Positions 48,374-59,934 are shown, numbered from the stretch's first letter. The stretch is 64,000 nucleotides of DNA from Chrysogorgia sp. JL179-B06 (GCA_035772405.1 JAYKKM010000078.1:978501-1042500); one strand, 5' to 3'. Translations and numbers: made by a program. The notes: generated from the letters alone by a model not told the origin.

Positions 48374-51300
48374 ATGGCCATTGACCTAAAAACGGTTTGT
48401 TCGAGAAAATTGTTAATTTTTGCCTATTTTTTAATATCTTTCCACGGGTTTCACCATTGGAACAGCAGTTCTTCAACAAGTCTACGCAATCACAAGTTGT
48501 TGTGGGCGAGTTTTAATATCACATTTGTTAAAACTATGGGTATTAATAGTCGTGCTCGTTGGCTAACAATGAAACAAAATCCTTTTACGAATGCGTTTCG
48601 GAAACCTGTGTTTGGCGGCCGCTTTTTACTCCATATCTCCTACTTATCTTTTTTTCTAATTAGTTTATCTGGTGATGTTCAAACTAATCCCGGACCATGC
48701 GGTTCTCTTAACATTTTGTGTCAGAATGTCAGAAGCTTAAAAGCAAATTACCATGATCCTTCAACGAATTGTCCCCTGAACAAACTTTCCTGTTTACAAG
48801 ATATTGTTCATGGCAACAGCTTTGACGTTGTTGCTTTAGTAGAGATGTAAACAGGAGAGATGTATCCAACAACATTAGTAATGATGAAATCTTGCCTGCC
48901 GGATACATTAGAACTTCTGATACATTAGAACTTGCCTCTGTCGTGATTAATCCGTCTTCTAATAAAGTTCTTGTCGCTGTTTGTTACCGCCAACCTGATT
49001 CTTCTAGTGAATTCTTGCATGAACTGAATGTTTCCTAAAATTTGTTTCTGACTCTCAATTTAAGGATGTTGTATTGTTTGGTGACTTTAATTTTCCTAAT
49101 ATCCAATGGACTAACGGATCTGGTTTCTCCACTTTGTCATCTGAAATTGGTTTTATTGACATTATTACTGACTTTGGTTACTTTCAACTGATCAATTCAC
49201 CTACTCGTTGCAAAAATCTCATTGACTTGGTTCTCACTACGAATGAACATTTGACGGACAACTTTGAAGTTGCTGATGACGACTCCATCTCTTTGCAGCT
49301 ATAACTTTTGACTTAAATATTCACCAAGCGCATTGTCTATAACTATTCCAAAGGTGACTTCAATGGTCTTATTAATTATCTTCAAAACACTCCCTTACTG
49401 GATATAGTTCTCAGTAAGAGTGACAACGTGAATCTTGCCTGGTTAAAGTGGAAAGCTGCCTTTACTGCTAAAACCATACTAAAGCGTTCCTTTACACCTC
49501 CTTATATTACAAAGGACCTACTTCATGCCATAAAAATGAAAGTGAGTCTCTCAGAAGAAAAGCAAAGGCTAAGAACTCGCCTCAACTATGGGAAAAGTTC
49601 TGCAAAAGCCGACAGCATGTGAAGTGTTGGATTAACGCTAGAAAAAGAGAATATTTATCTAGTTTATCTGAATCTATATACGTTAATTCTAAACCTTTCT
49701 GGAGATTTTTAAAGTCTAAATCGTCAAAATCCTCATTACCTGATGTGATGAAATTAGGAGATCTTAAACTCTCTTCTTCAAAAGAAAAGGCTGACGCTTT
49801 TAACAACTTTTTTGCGTCAGTCTTTAATCCTGACACTGGTTCTTCTTCTTCATCTTCTTCAAATTCTACTCTCAATTCTCTTGACTCCATAATTGTTTCT
49901 GAATCCTTAGTACAGTCTCTATTATCTAATTTGTCACCTTCTAAAGCAACTGGCCCAGAGATGAAATACCTGCTTATCTCTTAAAACGATGTTCTGAAGT
50001 TATCGCTCCCTCCCTGACTGCTCTCTTCGAGTTATCTATCCAACAGGGTATAGTTCCCGTCCCTAAGAAAAGTGACGTTCATGAAGTTACTAATTACAGA
50101 CCAATTTCTTTACTATCCCAAATCTCTAAAGTTCTTGAACGTTTGATTTTCACTCGAGTTTCTTTTTTCATTAAGAACTCTTTATATGATCTCCAGCATG
50201 GTTTCCGCTGTAATAGGTCATGTGTTACTGAACTTCTTAATATATTTCACGACATTGGTAGTGCCCTTGATGCTGGTAAAGAAATTGACCTCATTTTTGA
50301 GACCTCAAATTTGCTAAAGCTTTTGACTCTGTCTCTCAAGTAAACTCTTATCCAAGCTGAAAACTTATGGAATTTCCGGTCCTCTTCTTAAATGGTTTGC
50401 CGATTATCTTCATGATCGGAAACAGCGTGTTGTTGTTGAAGGAGTTTCTTCGTCGTACCTTAGTGTTAAGTCTGGTGTGCTGCAAGGTAGTGTGATAGGC
50501 CCCTTCTTTTTATTCTCTATGTTAATGACCTTCCGGAGGTAACCAGCAACAGTACTGTTCCTCTTTTTGCTGATGACAGCAAGTGCTTCCGCTCAATTGA
50601 GTCACCAGCAGATAGAGATCTCGTCCAGCTTGATGTCGATGCTGTGAGCAACTGGTCAGTCCTGGCAAATGAAATTTAATGTGTCTAAAACTCTTTTACT
50701 AAGGATATCCCGAAAACGTACTCAATCTAGTCATTCCTACCACCTCAACAACGAATTAGTGAAAAGTGTAACAAATCAAACCGATTTGGGTGTGGTCATC
50801 AGCAATGACCTTAAGTGGTCCCCCCATATCGCTAAATGTGTTGCTAAAGCTAATCGTATGCTTGGGTTTCTTTGCAGGAACTGTACTCAAATGTCCGTTG
50901 CCGTCGTCTACTTTATTTAGCGCTCGTCCGTTCTCACTTGTCTTACGGTAGTGAAATCTGGGCTCCTCGGGATAAGTCACGTGACCTTTCACTTCTTGAA
51001 GGTGTTCAGAGACGAACCACTAAATTCATACTCCAAGATTATGAATGGTCTTACCCTGACCGTCTTAAAAGGCTTAACTTATTACCGATATCATATTGGC
51101 TTGAAATTAAGGATCTTCTCTTCTTTTTTAAGTGCAAACAAGGTCTCTACGATCTAGATATCTCCCGTTTTGTTACTTTTTCTTCTATTCGCTCGTCTCG
51201 CACTCGTTCAAGTCAAAACAACTTGCTTGAAGCCAATCCTTGTAGGACTTCTCTTTTTAGAAATTCTTTTTTCAACAGAATTGTATTTCTCTGGAACGAT

Positions 51301-51465
51301 ATCTCTCCGATAGTTCGTAATACTACTTCTGTTTCCATTTTTAAACATAAACTTTATATTCACTACTCTTCTAAGTTAGACTCCAATTTCGATGTCAATA
51401 GACTGCGCACCTGGAAAAGTTTCTGTTCTAAATGTCGTTCTTTCAATCCAAGTTGTTGCTCTTAA
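48374..51465 (+). pseudogene. LINE ORF2 with 2A-like leader, endonuclease and RT
   Basis: Residues 1-108 hold a hydrophobic stretch (LLHISYLSFFLISLSG) leading into GDVQTNPGP (48671-48697), a 2A-like motif with Gln where Glu is canonical. Endonuclease pieces are ILCQNVRSLKANY, VCYRQPDSS and VLFGDFNFPNIQW. RT pieces are NYRPISLLSQISKVLERLIF, LQHGFRCNRSCVTELL, SGVLQGSVIGP and the catalytic ADD in PLFADDSKCF. The C-terminal part (50872-51465) is the longest intact frame, with LALVRSHLSYGSEIWAP and LLEGVQRRTTKFIL. At least five frame breaks occur. Confidence 0.8.
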
Positions 51466-51668
51466 ATCTTTATTCTTATGTAATTTGTGTATTAGTTTTT
51501 TTATTGTGTTTTTACTTATATATGTTTATTATGTAATTTTTTGTTCGGTTGGTCTTCACATGGGACTCCTGTCCTGTTGATCATTCCTTCAATCATGTTC
51601 AAGTATTGCACTCTTTATTTATTGTATATTTGTATGGTTGTAAAGTTAATAAATAAATAAATAAAACT
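48374..51668 (+). mobile_element. CR1-type LINE, near full-length ORF2, with 2A-like peptide
   Basis: About 3.3 kb from an N-terminal hydrophobic leader with a 2A-like motif, through endonuclease and RT, to the C-terminal region, ending in a TAAATAAATAAATAAA tail at about 51648-51665. Microsatellite-like tails of this kind are usual for CR1/L2 elements. Confidence 0.8.
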
Positions 51669-51837
51669 AAGAGTGATCTAATAAACTAACTAAAATGAGG
51701 ATACAAATTTCATGGAATACAAATTTCATGGAATACAAATTACTCATCAAACCTGAATGAATCTAAAGTTTGTGAGCTTGTTGTATCACAGTCCAAGTAG
51801 ATCAATTGATAGATCATTCGGTATTAAGCCTCAAACC

Positions 51838-52010
51838 AGAGACGTAGGAAGTGGCAGGGGCAACATATCCCCAATATTAAGGGGGGGAGTGGGTCCCCCA
51901 TATTCTTTATAGTTGCAACGTTGTTAGTTGTTTCAGATCCTTAGAAATATAAAATTCCATTCCCCCTAGGGGTTGTGCCCCCAATAATTATTTGCTACCT
52001 CTGCTGCAAA
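51838..52010. repeat. Possible MITE with GC-rich interior
   Basis: AGACGTAGGAAGTGGCAGGG on the left and TTTGCTACCTCTGC on the right are weakly inverted. The interior alternates G-runs and C-runs (GGGGGGGAGTGGGTCCCCC). Confidence 0.35.
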
Positions 52011-52142
52011 CATTTAATTTTTAAACTTCTTTTTTTTTTGGGGGGGGGTTACAATGACTAAAAAAGGATGCTCTTTTTCAAGATCTTGCCTCTAAACCTG
52101 ACCACAATATATTAAAATTTAGAATTCTCACATTGTATGTTC

Positions 52143-53765
52143 TTGATCAACTACATTGTCTGAGTCACTTTCTGTTTCTGAATCAGATGGCTCATACTAT
52201 TCATCCTCTTCTTCGACCAATTCGTTTTCCTCAATCAACATTTCATCATCTGAGTCAGTTTCACTGTCAATTTCCATTGCTGAACTTGCCCCAATTTTCT
52301 TTTGGGGTGAATTATTTTTCTGTAATCTTCTTATCTTTCCTGTGAAACATAATAATGTAGGTTATTGGGGCTGCATTTCTATTTACGACTACAGAATTTT
52401 ATACTGCTAGACTTCAAGTAACACTATTAATTTTTATTGTTATTATTATAGTTATTAATATAATTATTCTACTTATTATTAGCTCTTCATAAACAGATGC
52501 ACATGATCTAATTACTGTGAACCAACAATAGCTATATGCAACAAACATATCATACAGTGTACTCTATTAATATTATATATTAATTTTATTTAAGGTGTAC
52601 TCTGATGTAATGAACTTACTCAACAACATTTGTTTCTCTTTTTGATATCTGTGAAGAAGCATTCGCAATGATTGGATCCTATTCTTGGATATTCTGTTTT
52701 GTTTTAAAAGATTATTGCACTCAACACAGTCATGTACCTATTAAACAAAAAGAAAGTTTGTATTTTAAGGTAAAGAAAACAATGTTTGCCATGCTTATAG
52801 TTCCAATACCGGATCTTTAGATTCGATGGCTATAGATCCGACATTGGTTGTAGCGCATGTGTGCGACACTCAATTACTACTCCCACAATCTTAGTCTCTC
52901 TCACTAGTTTATTAATCTAGAACCCCAAGTAAGGGAGTGGATGTGGTGGTGGTTAGGGTTGGATCCAAGTTGTTTTGGGGTCAGCAGCTATACGCATGCT
53001 CGCGCATGCGTTAAGCTAATTTTGGATCTATAGCCATCAACGATGAATAAAGAAATACCTAATGGTTTCCGTGTTTGGATGGCCTGATCCAAACACGCGG
53101 GATGTTGCAAAACTTGGCACCGGACATGGTGCCACTACAGGCTCAGTTGGGATGTGTAATTGATATAGGCTTTCCAATTCTTTTACGATCTAGTAGAGTT
53201 GAGAGTATAGTATTGCATGCATATTCAGACATCTGACAAATCAATAATTAGTTTGATATATTATAAATTGAAAAAACAAGATTTAATTTTTATGAATGAA
53301 CCCATACCCTCTTTCGCCGCCAGGTTGACATTGGCCTGACAGACGCAGTTTTTTCTTGCAAAAACGTTTTTTTTCTTGCAAAATCTTTTTTTTATGTTAA
53401 ACTCTATTGTAAATAATAATGTTGAACGTAAAGGTATAAATCGTCGTTGTTGTTGTTTGACCGACTGTATCGTTGGGTAAGCCAAAACACCAAAGTCATC
53501 CCTGATAAGTCGTGGAGTCGAACTTGTGGCCGGATATATTTTCGAAAAACTCTCTTGGGTGAAATGATTTGAGCAGATACATGACCACTTCGTTGGTACC
53601 CATTTGTTGCGTTTCAAACGAACAAAATTCACCCATCTTCGTCGTCTCTCTTGCTTTTGAAGATTCGTCTCCAAAAAAAGTATTGGATAAAGAGCAATAC
53701 TTTTCTCTAGATTGGGATAGTAGCTGCAGCCAGACAATGTTTTCGCATTTGACCGAATACTCCAT
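52143..53765 (-). pseudogene. THAP-domain protein gene, three exons
   Basis: Exon 1 (53765 to ~53460) encodes a THAP zinc-binding DNA-binding domain: RRRWVNFVRLKRNKW, SCICSNHF and TPRLIRDD match its conserved core. The N-terminal Cys pair is split by a frame shift near 53740. A second exon-like piece (about 52740-52625, ending at a GTAAG donor) encodes an amphipathic helix (NLLKQNRISKNRIQSLRMLL) such as THAP proteins carry as a C-terminal coiled coil. The last exon (52342 to ~52190, after a CACAG acceptor) is very acidic (ETDSDDEMLIEENELVEEE). THAP proteins are transcription regulators, some transposon-derived. The frame break may be real or an assembly error. Confidence 0.6.
52823..53041. 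repeat. MITE with ~16-bp inverted ends
   Basis: CGATGGCTATAGATCCG at the left and GGATCTATAGCCATC at the right are inverted copies. It lies in an intron of the THAP gene. Confidence 0.7.
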
Positions 53766-53799
53766 CTTACCGGTATGACGTCACAAGCATCCTGGGTAC

Positions 53800-54640
53800 C
53801 AGGCTATCTTAAACGCGGTCGTTGTTTAAATTCGTTCAAATTGACAGGGCATAAAAACCGAACCAAGTAACCTATTTTAATTTTTTCTTCGATTTTGAAT
53901 AAAACTTTTTAATATTTAACGGAAAATATAATAACCTCAAAAGGTATAGTTGACATTTAACCATTATTAACATTGTGCGTGCATGTACATAAGGCCAGCC
54001 CATTATAATTTGTTGTTTCACAAACGTTCTGGTCAAAAATTTAATATTGGAGATCAGAAAAAATAACATGGTGAAATATGGTGAAAACAGAACACTCAAT
54101 GACAAACTTGATAAAATAGTTAATTTGAACAATTCATATTATATTTTAAGTATATTATGCATAGCATGAATCATTGGGTTTATTAAAAGTTGCTGGTCCA
54201 TCGCTTGCTCACAATTGTTCAACCCCTGGTTCATAACGCAAAAAAGCCAAAGTAGAGCCTGTATTTCTTTTTTTCATTTTGAAAATATCAAGTTTGGTGG
54301 GTTTGTAAAACAACAACTAAATCGGTCTGGCCTAAAATAATATAGTACTTATACTACTTAAAACATCAATCACGCCTAGCCCTTAAAAATGTTACAGTAC
54401 TAGCTAGGTTTCTATATGTAAATGTACAGTATTATTTCAGTTTTGGTATAGTACAGTAGCAATGTATTGTTTCCTCTGTTTTCATTAAGTTAAGAGAAGC
54501 AGCATTTGCAAAACCTCTTAACAGCAACAATAACAATGTAGTATACAGTATATACCTTATATTTATATTAAAGTAATTGATGATGCTTTTACAGTTCATA
54601 AGCCTTACTCCCGCTTATAAATATTCCTTTCAGTGCGAAC
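53800..54640. other. No gene recognised
   Basis: Presumed upstream region of the THAP gene plus AT-rich DNA. TGACGTCA at 53775-53782 resembles a CRE-type site near the THAP start. Confidence 0.35.
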
Positions 54641-54799
54641 TTTGTCTGCAAGTTGGCCTTGAGTGTATCGCTCACTAAGGTGTTTCAAATCGTTATGCTC
54701 TGTAATTCTTCTGAACACGTCCGCCCTCTTGATTTGTTGGTTGCTTTGAATAAGCTCACGGATGTTTCTATTTCATTGTCATTAAACAATTTTCCAGCT

Positions 54800-55685
54800 T
54801 TAGTACCGGTAGATGATGTATTGGTGGCAGGTGAAAATAGACTTGGGGGAATACATGGATATGGCTTTACCTTTTGGAATTCTCTTAGAACGTTTACTGG
54901 TAGGTTGGCTTGCTTGGATACCAATACGCTCCAAACGATCTTCTGCTGTCTCTGTATCTTTTGGAAGTAGTGGTGCATCTACCTGCTCACGAAAACTTTG
55001 GATTATGTTGCGGACTTTGTCACAAATTTTCAAGCATCCAATTTGCCCAAGGACAGGGTCGTCCTTTGTGAACTGTTTTACTATATCAAGAATAATTGTT
55101 TGTTCTTTTATTTCGTTAGCAAAAAGACTTTGCAAAACTTCCTCTTGCTCAGCAGTCCAGTGATGTCTGGTAGATGCTGCTATTGGTGTACAGCTATCAC
55201 CAGTGGATGAACTTGTTGGTGCCTGTTTTGAATGCATTATGTTTGTTAACTTACGCGATGCAATGGCTGCATCCTTGGATTTACATTGAAGAAGATAAAA
55301 TCTATCAGCGGTCTCCATATGATGTGACATCAAACTTGCCAACTTACTTCTCCCTGCTTCGTCTTGTTCATGTACTGCAGAAACTGCTGCCTTGCAAAAG
55401 GAAGTAGCACCACCACTTGATGCTTCCTTCCCGAAAACCTTGTCCTATCTGCTTCCCAATGTGCGAGGAGTCCATTGGCTTCAGATTCCTGGTTATAAAT
55501 ACTGGAGCACTGTCATCTTTGTCAACCTCCCCAAGCGTATTACGTAAATGTGCAATAAATACACCAACCCAGTTTACCCAGTTCGAGGGCTTTATCTGAC
55601 TTATTACATGAGTGAGTAGGTTTTCCAACAAATGTTGTCCATTTTTTTCACCTTGGACAAAGATTTCCCTTAGTTTTTCCTTCAT
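54800..55685 (-). pseudogene. Myb/SANT-like protein with possible tyrosine-recombinase C-terminus
   Basis: Starts with an ATG at 55685. The first half (VFITRNLKPMDSSHIGKQIG; then, after a one-base shift near 55430, TSFCKAAVSAVHE and LASLMSHHMETADRFYLL) resembles the C-terminal R...H...Y part of Crypton-type tyrosine recombinases, with Tyr in the DRFYLL context. The second half has a Myb/SANT-like region (HHWTAEQEEVLQSLFANEI to ICDKVRNIIQSF) and a basic tail (TSKRSKRIPKGK). The upstream catalytic Arg region is not visible. It may be a domesticated or decayed Crypton-like gene. Confidence 0.45.
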
Positions 55686-55783
55686 TTCTTATCTAATTAG
55701 TAGTCATGGTCTTTATGCTAGATAAAGCCTGCGGTACATCAAAGAAAACCGACTCAATCGTGTAATACACACAGCTGAGGACA

Positions 55784-58215
55784 TCATAATGTGGGCAGGC
55801 CCAGGGGTGCCAAATTATTGGCATCAAGGTACATCAAATACTTCGACTCTTGCGCTTTATCGTGCCCCTTCATGTACTTATTATTTGCTCGACCAAGCCT
55901 GTTACATATGTAGCTCACACCACCACGCATACCTAATTCTACGAACTGGAACATGTCAATGTCAGACAATAATTCAAGTTCCACTCCAGTCATCTTTAAC
56001 ATCGCGTCCCAAGCCAACCCAGGTGATGTGAAATAGTGACACGGGTCTAGTTTATACTCACGATGACATGTCTTTCTAAAGTTCTCGAAAACGTCAGCGA
56101 GCAAAAGCATGTCACTTTTCAAATACAGATCGTGATACCCACCCATATTTTCAACATCAAAGTAGTCCCACACATCGCAAGCACGCTCATGCATTTCTTC
56201 CGTAATGTCTTCATCGTTCAGAGTATTGTAAAAGTCCTTTTTTGAGGGTAGCTCGCATTCATCGAATCTATCAAAGGAGTCCATATAATCATAGGGATAG
56301 ACCCCCTTTCTTGTCATTAGTGCCAACCCCTCATCATGAAACACTTCTGACGTGTATTTGAAAGCGTCTCTTGGTAGGTTCTTCACCAAGTTGTCTAGAG
56401 AGCTACCCATGAACTGAAAGCTGTCCAAGAATACCAAGTTTTTTCCAAGCATGAAAGCCATGTACTTCTCCATGTTGTTCGGTATCACATTGATGTCTTG
56501 ACCAAACTTACCAATCTCCTGCATGATGAAATGGCTATCATAACCACGTAAATTATGAAAGATCACAGGTATTTTATCAGTCAATTTAAAGTTCACGTTA
56601 CAGTCGCGATGTGCGGACCCTCTGTACTTACCCGAGACATGACAGTGGTCTCTCACTCTAACGTCAGCACCAGTGTACTCAACACTACAAATATGACAAC
56701 TTTTAGACTCGTCAAAGTCCTCCTTATCGTCATCAGTCAGTATCATTTCTTTGTTAAAGTGACTCTCAGATGTCTTTTTACAATATTCGACAACTTCTAG
56801 CATCTCCCCAATGAACTTGTTAACTGCATTTTCACCGCGATATACTTTCACTGGCTTACTATACTCATTGTCATAACAACAAACCAGTTTATACCCATAA
56901 CCACAGTCAACATGCCTCTGGTAAGCATTTGTGTAACTACACTCACTTGATGGTGTTGCTGTGTGCACCTTCTGTGTGATAGCCTCGAAGTCTGCATACA
57001 CCACAAATGGTACGTTTAGTTGTCTACTATAATTCTCATATTTCACTTTAGTGTCTTTTTGCGGCATCTTAATAGCTTGCTTCCCATTAATGACCAAACG
57101 CACTTCGATATGACGTTCGAGCACGTCCGCGCGACTAAAACACTGCAAACAATACCTACAAAAGTGCTTTCTCGCCTTATGCCCTGTCTGACGATACATG
57201 AGTTTGTTGAAATCACGAATATACACATAGTGCTTGTTACCCTCATCATTAGTTATCAACAACAAGTCCATATGGTCAGGATACACCTCCTTAGAAACGT
57301 ACACAGGGAATGGCTGCTTATTTTCATACCCAAAGACATTAATACTAATATCGTTAGCCCTTTCAATCTTGTTGTAATCTTTGAGTGTGACTGGGAAATG
57401 AATTCCATCGTAATTCAGCTCACTGATGTGACTGACGTACTTCGACGTTCTATCAGAGTGTTTTCCAACAGGAAACCTATGTGCTAGGTGACACCATCTA
57501 AAGCACTCGTTGTCATCCCCATTATTTACGTTTATCAAACCTCTCATACTGTTGCACAGCTCCTTTGGCAACGCAATATAACTACTCCCATTCAAAGGTC
57601 TGTAAATAGTGATATTAACATAATGTGCATCCACCTTGTCGATAGTCCACCCAGACCCTTCGGATAACCACCCAGCTATCCACGTCAAAATCTGTTCTGA
57701 TCCACGATTGGCAACACCCTCAATATCGTGTTCGTTAATGACGACGAACGTCTCGCTGTTAAAGTAGGCAGTTTTATATGTGGTCTTATTATGCTCTAGG
57801 GCTTTCTCGAAAGTGATCTTAACTGTCTCTACCACTTTCATTCCGTTAGTCTCACCCAATTCGCGTCTCAAAAGGTTGATGACAGCGCTTCTAGTTATGT
57901 TTAGTTGGTTGATGACTCTAGCGTTAACCACCTCGATTCCATAAGACCTTGTGAATCCTCTCAGTGCTTGACCCAACAGCTGTGTCGACGGGTCTTCAAC
58001 TGTAGGTTGCTCCTCCTGATTTCTAACAACACCATCTCTAACAAGACGGTTATATGTCTGACTGTCACATTTGTTGGGTCGTTAAAAACACCATCTCTAA
58101 CAAGTCGATTGTAGACTTGCCCATGAACGTTGACTGCTCTACCTGTTATCGGATTTACAACGGCTACACCAACCGCACCAGTTCTAGCGAGTGGGTTTTC
58201 TATGATGTCCCCCAT
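55784..58215 (-). pseudogene. Protein-primed-type family B DNA polymerase, truncated
   Basis: Begins most plausibly at an ATG at 58215, behind GTATATATAG. The first segment carries NPITGRAVNV followed by YNRLVRDGV, similar to adaptor-like NPxTGR motifs of large DNA viruses. A frame break near 58050 leads to the main frame (57976-55784, ~730 codons). In main-frame residues: zinc finger at ~272-290 (FCRYCLQCF), exonuclease motif I YADFEA at ~327-332, a Cys/His HNH-like insert (CHICSVEYTG, DHCHVSGKYRG) at ~430-465, exonuclease motif II FHNLRGYDSHF, and YLMYLDANNL, where polymerase motif A starts. Similarity ends there and a short unrelated tail runs to the stop. Motifs B and C are missing, so it cannot polymerise. 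Confidence 0.8.
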
Positions 58216-58780
58216 GGCTTCTATATATACTACACTTTTTTTTCCTAACCCACTCGTTGTAGTACTGATCTCTATCGTCACACCATCCCAACTTTGGATA
58301 CACCACCTCAAACAGATTGTCGTCAAACTTCTCTCTCACATTTCCGTCTCTAAGGTCTGACACCTTCTCGAGTGTCTCGAATTGTAACAACCTGATGATG
58401 TAGTATCCATATCTGCTAACGTTTCTACCCTTTATCAACCCACATGAGTGCAACACGTTGACAACTTTCGAGAAGTCCTCTTTTATCAACTCGAGGTGCT
58501 CACCCTTCACAACGTTCCGTAGTCTCCTCCCCATCCACCAAGACCGCTTGTGAACGCTTTTTGGTCGCGTGAGTCTCATGTCACTATAACTCTGAGTGTA
58601 ACCCCACTCGATGTCACCACACTTTGGACATGCGTACCCACCACAGTCAGTCATGTTTTTCACAACATTGCAATCCGAGCAGTAGTAAAGCCTGAAGATG
58701 CCTCCACACTCAATTTGCGTTTCATTCGCAATCTCATCAATTGTGTAACCATAGCTCATCTGCTTCATAAGTTTGTCCAT
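58184..58780 (-). CDS. Zinc-ribbon protein resembling poxvirus VLTF3
   Basis: I place the start at the ATG at 58780, preceded by AGTATAAGTG; an in-frame GTG lies one codon upstream. Residues about 30-60 form a zinc ribbon (YYCSDCN ... YACPKCGDIEW). An all-helical C-terminal region follows, beginning HKRSWWMGRRLRN and passing through YGYYIIRLLQ. This zinc ribbon plus helical layout is that of VLTF3-like late transcription factors of large DNA viruses. It would direct expression of late genes in this element. The end overlaps the polymerase start by about 30 bases. The match is by architecture only. Confidence 0.5.
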   Translation of the reverse strand: MDKLMKQMSYGYTIDEIANETQIECGGIFRLYYCSDCNVVKNMTDCGGYACPKCGDIEWGYTQSYSDMRLTRPKSVHKRSWWMGRRLRNVVKGEHLELIKEDFSKVVNVLHSCGLIKGRNVSRYGYYIIRLLQFETLEKVSDLRDGNVREKFDDNLFEVVYPKLGWCDDRDQYYNEWVRKKKCSIYRSHGGHHRKPTR

Positions 58781-58803
58781 CACTTATACTAGGTAGACAT
58801 TTT

Positions 58804-59223
58804 TTATCGAACCAATACCCATGCCGCTATTCCACTACCCAAACCTAACGCACCAACAAACAATAATTGATATTCCTTCATTTCCGCACTCGGTTGGTAG
58901 TAATCCGCAATCTTCGGACTCTCAGTGAACACTCGACCGCCATACTGAATGGTCATTACGCTTCTAAGTTCTTCCAACGCGTGGTTTGTGTCATTGATGT
59001 CAGCGTTAGCATCCGAGAGCATTTGTCGCAAACGCTGGATCTTATCTTTCTTAGCGATTTCATTTTCATACCACGCTTCTTTCGCACTGGCTAACTGTTC
59101 CAACGCATGGTTGTGTCTCTTCATCTCAGCTTCATAGCCTGTGTGATTAAACTTCGAAAACATAAAGCCAGCGCCTGCAAAAGCCACTGCGTTAAAAATC
59201 CCTCCAGCCACAACACTCACCAT
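58804..59223 (-). CDS. Membrane protein with two TM segments and coiled coil
   Basis: 139 residues. An N-terminal membrane segment (about 4-22, VVAGGIFNAVAFAGAGFMF) is followed by a long charged helix (30-95) containing EMKRHNHALEQLASAKEAW, and a C-terminal membrane segment (LLFVGALGLGSGIAAWVLV). The RHxxAxE-type helix recurs in neighbours of such polymerases in cnidarian genomes. A virion or membrane-modelling role is inferred from context. It starts 5 bases after the preceding gene ends. Confidence 0.65.
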   Translation of the reverse strand: MVSVVAGGIFNAVAFAGAGFMFSKFNHTGYEAEMKRHNHALEQLASAKEAWYENEIAKKDKIQRLRQMLSDANADINDTNHALEELRSVMTIQYGGRVFTESPKIADYYQPSAEMKEYQLLFVGALGLGSGIAAWVLVR

Positions 59224-59227
59224 TAAC

Positions 59228-59470
59228 TTACGTTGATTTGAATGGATCTGTCGGTATCCACTTTTTCGATTGTAGCCATTTTACTAACAGCGTCCCTGCA
59301 CCAACAGATGCAGCGAGTTTCACTGTACCTTTCACTGTCTCTGGTGTTCCTAATGGTTCTCTCAAAGCCTTTTTCGAAATCATACTCACTACCACAGCAC
59401 CAGTCGTAACAAGAAGCGCGTTGTACAATTCGTTCATGAGTTCTTTTCGATCGATCGCAGTCATATACAT
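59228..59470 (-). CDS. Small membrane protein
   Basis: 80 residues from the ATG at 59470. Two hydrophobic segments (LLVTTGAVVVSMIS and VKLAASVGAGTLLVKWL) flank a Pro/Gly-containing turn (EPLGTPETVKG), and the C-terminus is KWIPTDPFK. The overlapping 88-codon frame is a shadow. Context suggests a structural or virion-membrane role; no named family was recognised. Confidence 0.65.
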   Translation of the reverse strand: MYMTAIDRKELMNELYNALLVTTGAVVVSMISKKALREPLGTPETVKGTVKLAASVGAGTLLVKWLQSKKWIPTDPFKST

Positions 59471-59485
59471 TGTCGTGTGTTTTGT

Positions 59486-59830
59486 TCAAGAATCAAATGT
59501 GTCTAGTGTTGGACGACGAGTTCTATGACTTTCTGACGCGGGTGCTGCTGCAGTAGTTGCGGGTGTTAATTGTGTTTCTTTTTCACTGCTAATTGTGTAC
59601 CATAACGAAGCACCAGCGATGATAACACCAAGTATCCCGACAATGTAACCATAGCTCCACTCACTACTCTGTTCTTCGTTGACTATCATTTCACGCATTT
59701 TCTTTTCTTTCGCAGCTTTCGATATCTCAGCCAACTTCTTACCAGCAGCGACACGTTTTGGGTCCTTCACCTTAACACTTTTCACATCAACTGTGATCTT
59801 AGCGTCAACGGTCTGTGAGTCTTCAGCCAT
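59486..59830 (-). CDS. Single-pass membrane protein with basic N-terminal domain
   Basis: 114 residues. A Lys-rich segment VKDPKRVAAGKKLAEISKAA (about 22-41) precedes one membrane segment (about 60-80, YGYIVGILGVIIAGASLWYTI) and a Thr/Ala/Pro-rich tail. The KDPKRVAAGKKLAE-type motif recurs in virus-like clusters of cnidarians. The basic face could contact DNA or a membrane; that is inference. It is the first gene leftward from the divergent regulatory region. Confidence 0.65.
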   Translation of the reverse strand: MAEDSQTVDAKITVDVKSVKVKDPKRVAAGKKLAEISKAAKEKKMREMIVNEEQSSEWSYGYIVGILGVIIAGASLWYTISSEKETQLTPATTAAAPASESHRTRRPTLDTFDS

Positions 59831-59865
59831 CTAATACACTATCACGTGTTATCTTACTCACAGGT

Positions 59866-59934
59866 GTCTCACAGTTGTCTCACAGTTGACGTCACAGGTG
59901 TCTCACAGTTGACCTTACAGATGTCTCACAGTTC
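59866..59934. repeat. Four direct repeats of GTCTCACAGTTG
   Basis: Copies begin at 59866, 59877, 59900 and 59923 (the last ends in C). They lie in the only sizeable divergent intergenic gap of the virus-like element. A protein-binding array (promoter or origin) is likely. Confidence 0.75.

Noticed and set aside
57020..57487. 155-codon plus-strand ORF opposite the polymerase
   Set aside because: Antisense shadow of well-conserved polymerase coding sequence.
59223..59489. 88-codon minus-strand ORF
   Set aside because: It overlaps the 80-codon membrane protein in another frame and has no start context or domain; treated as a shadow.
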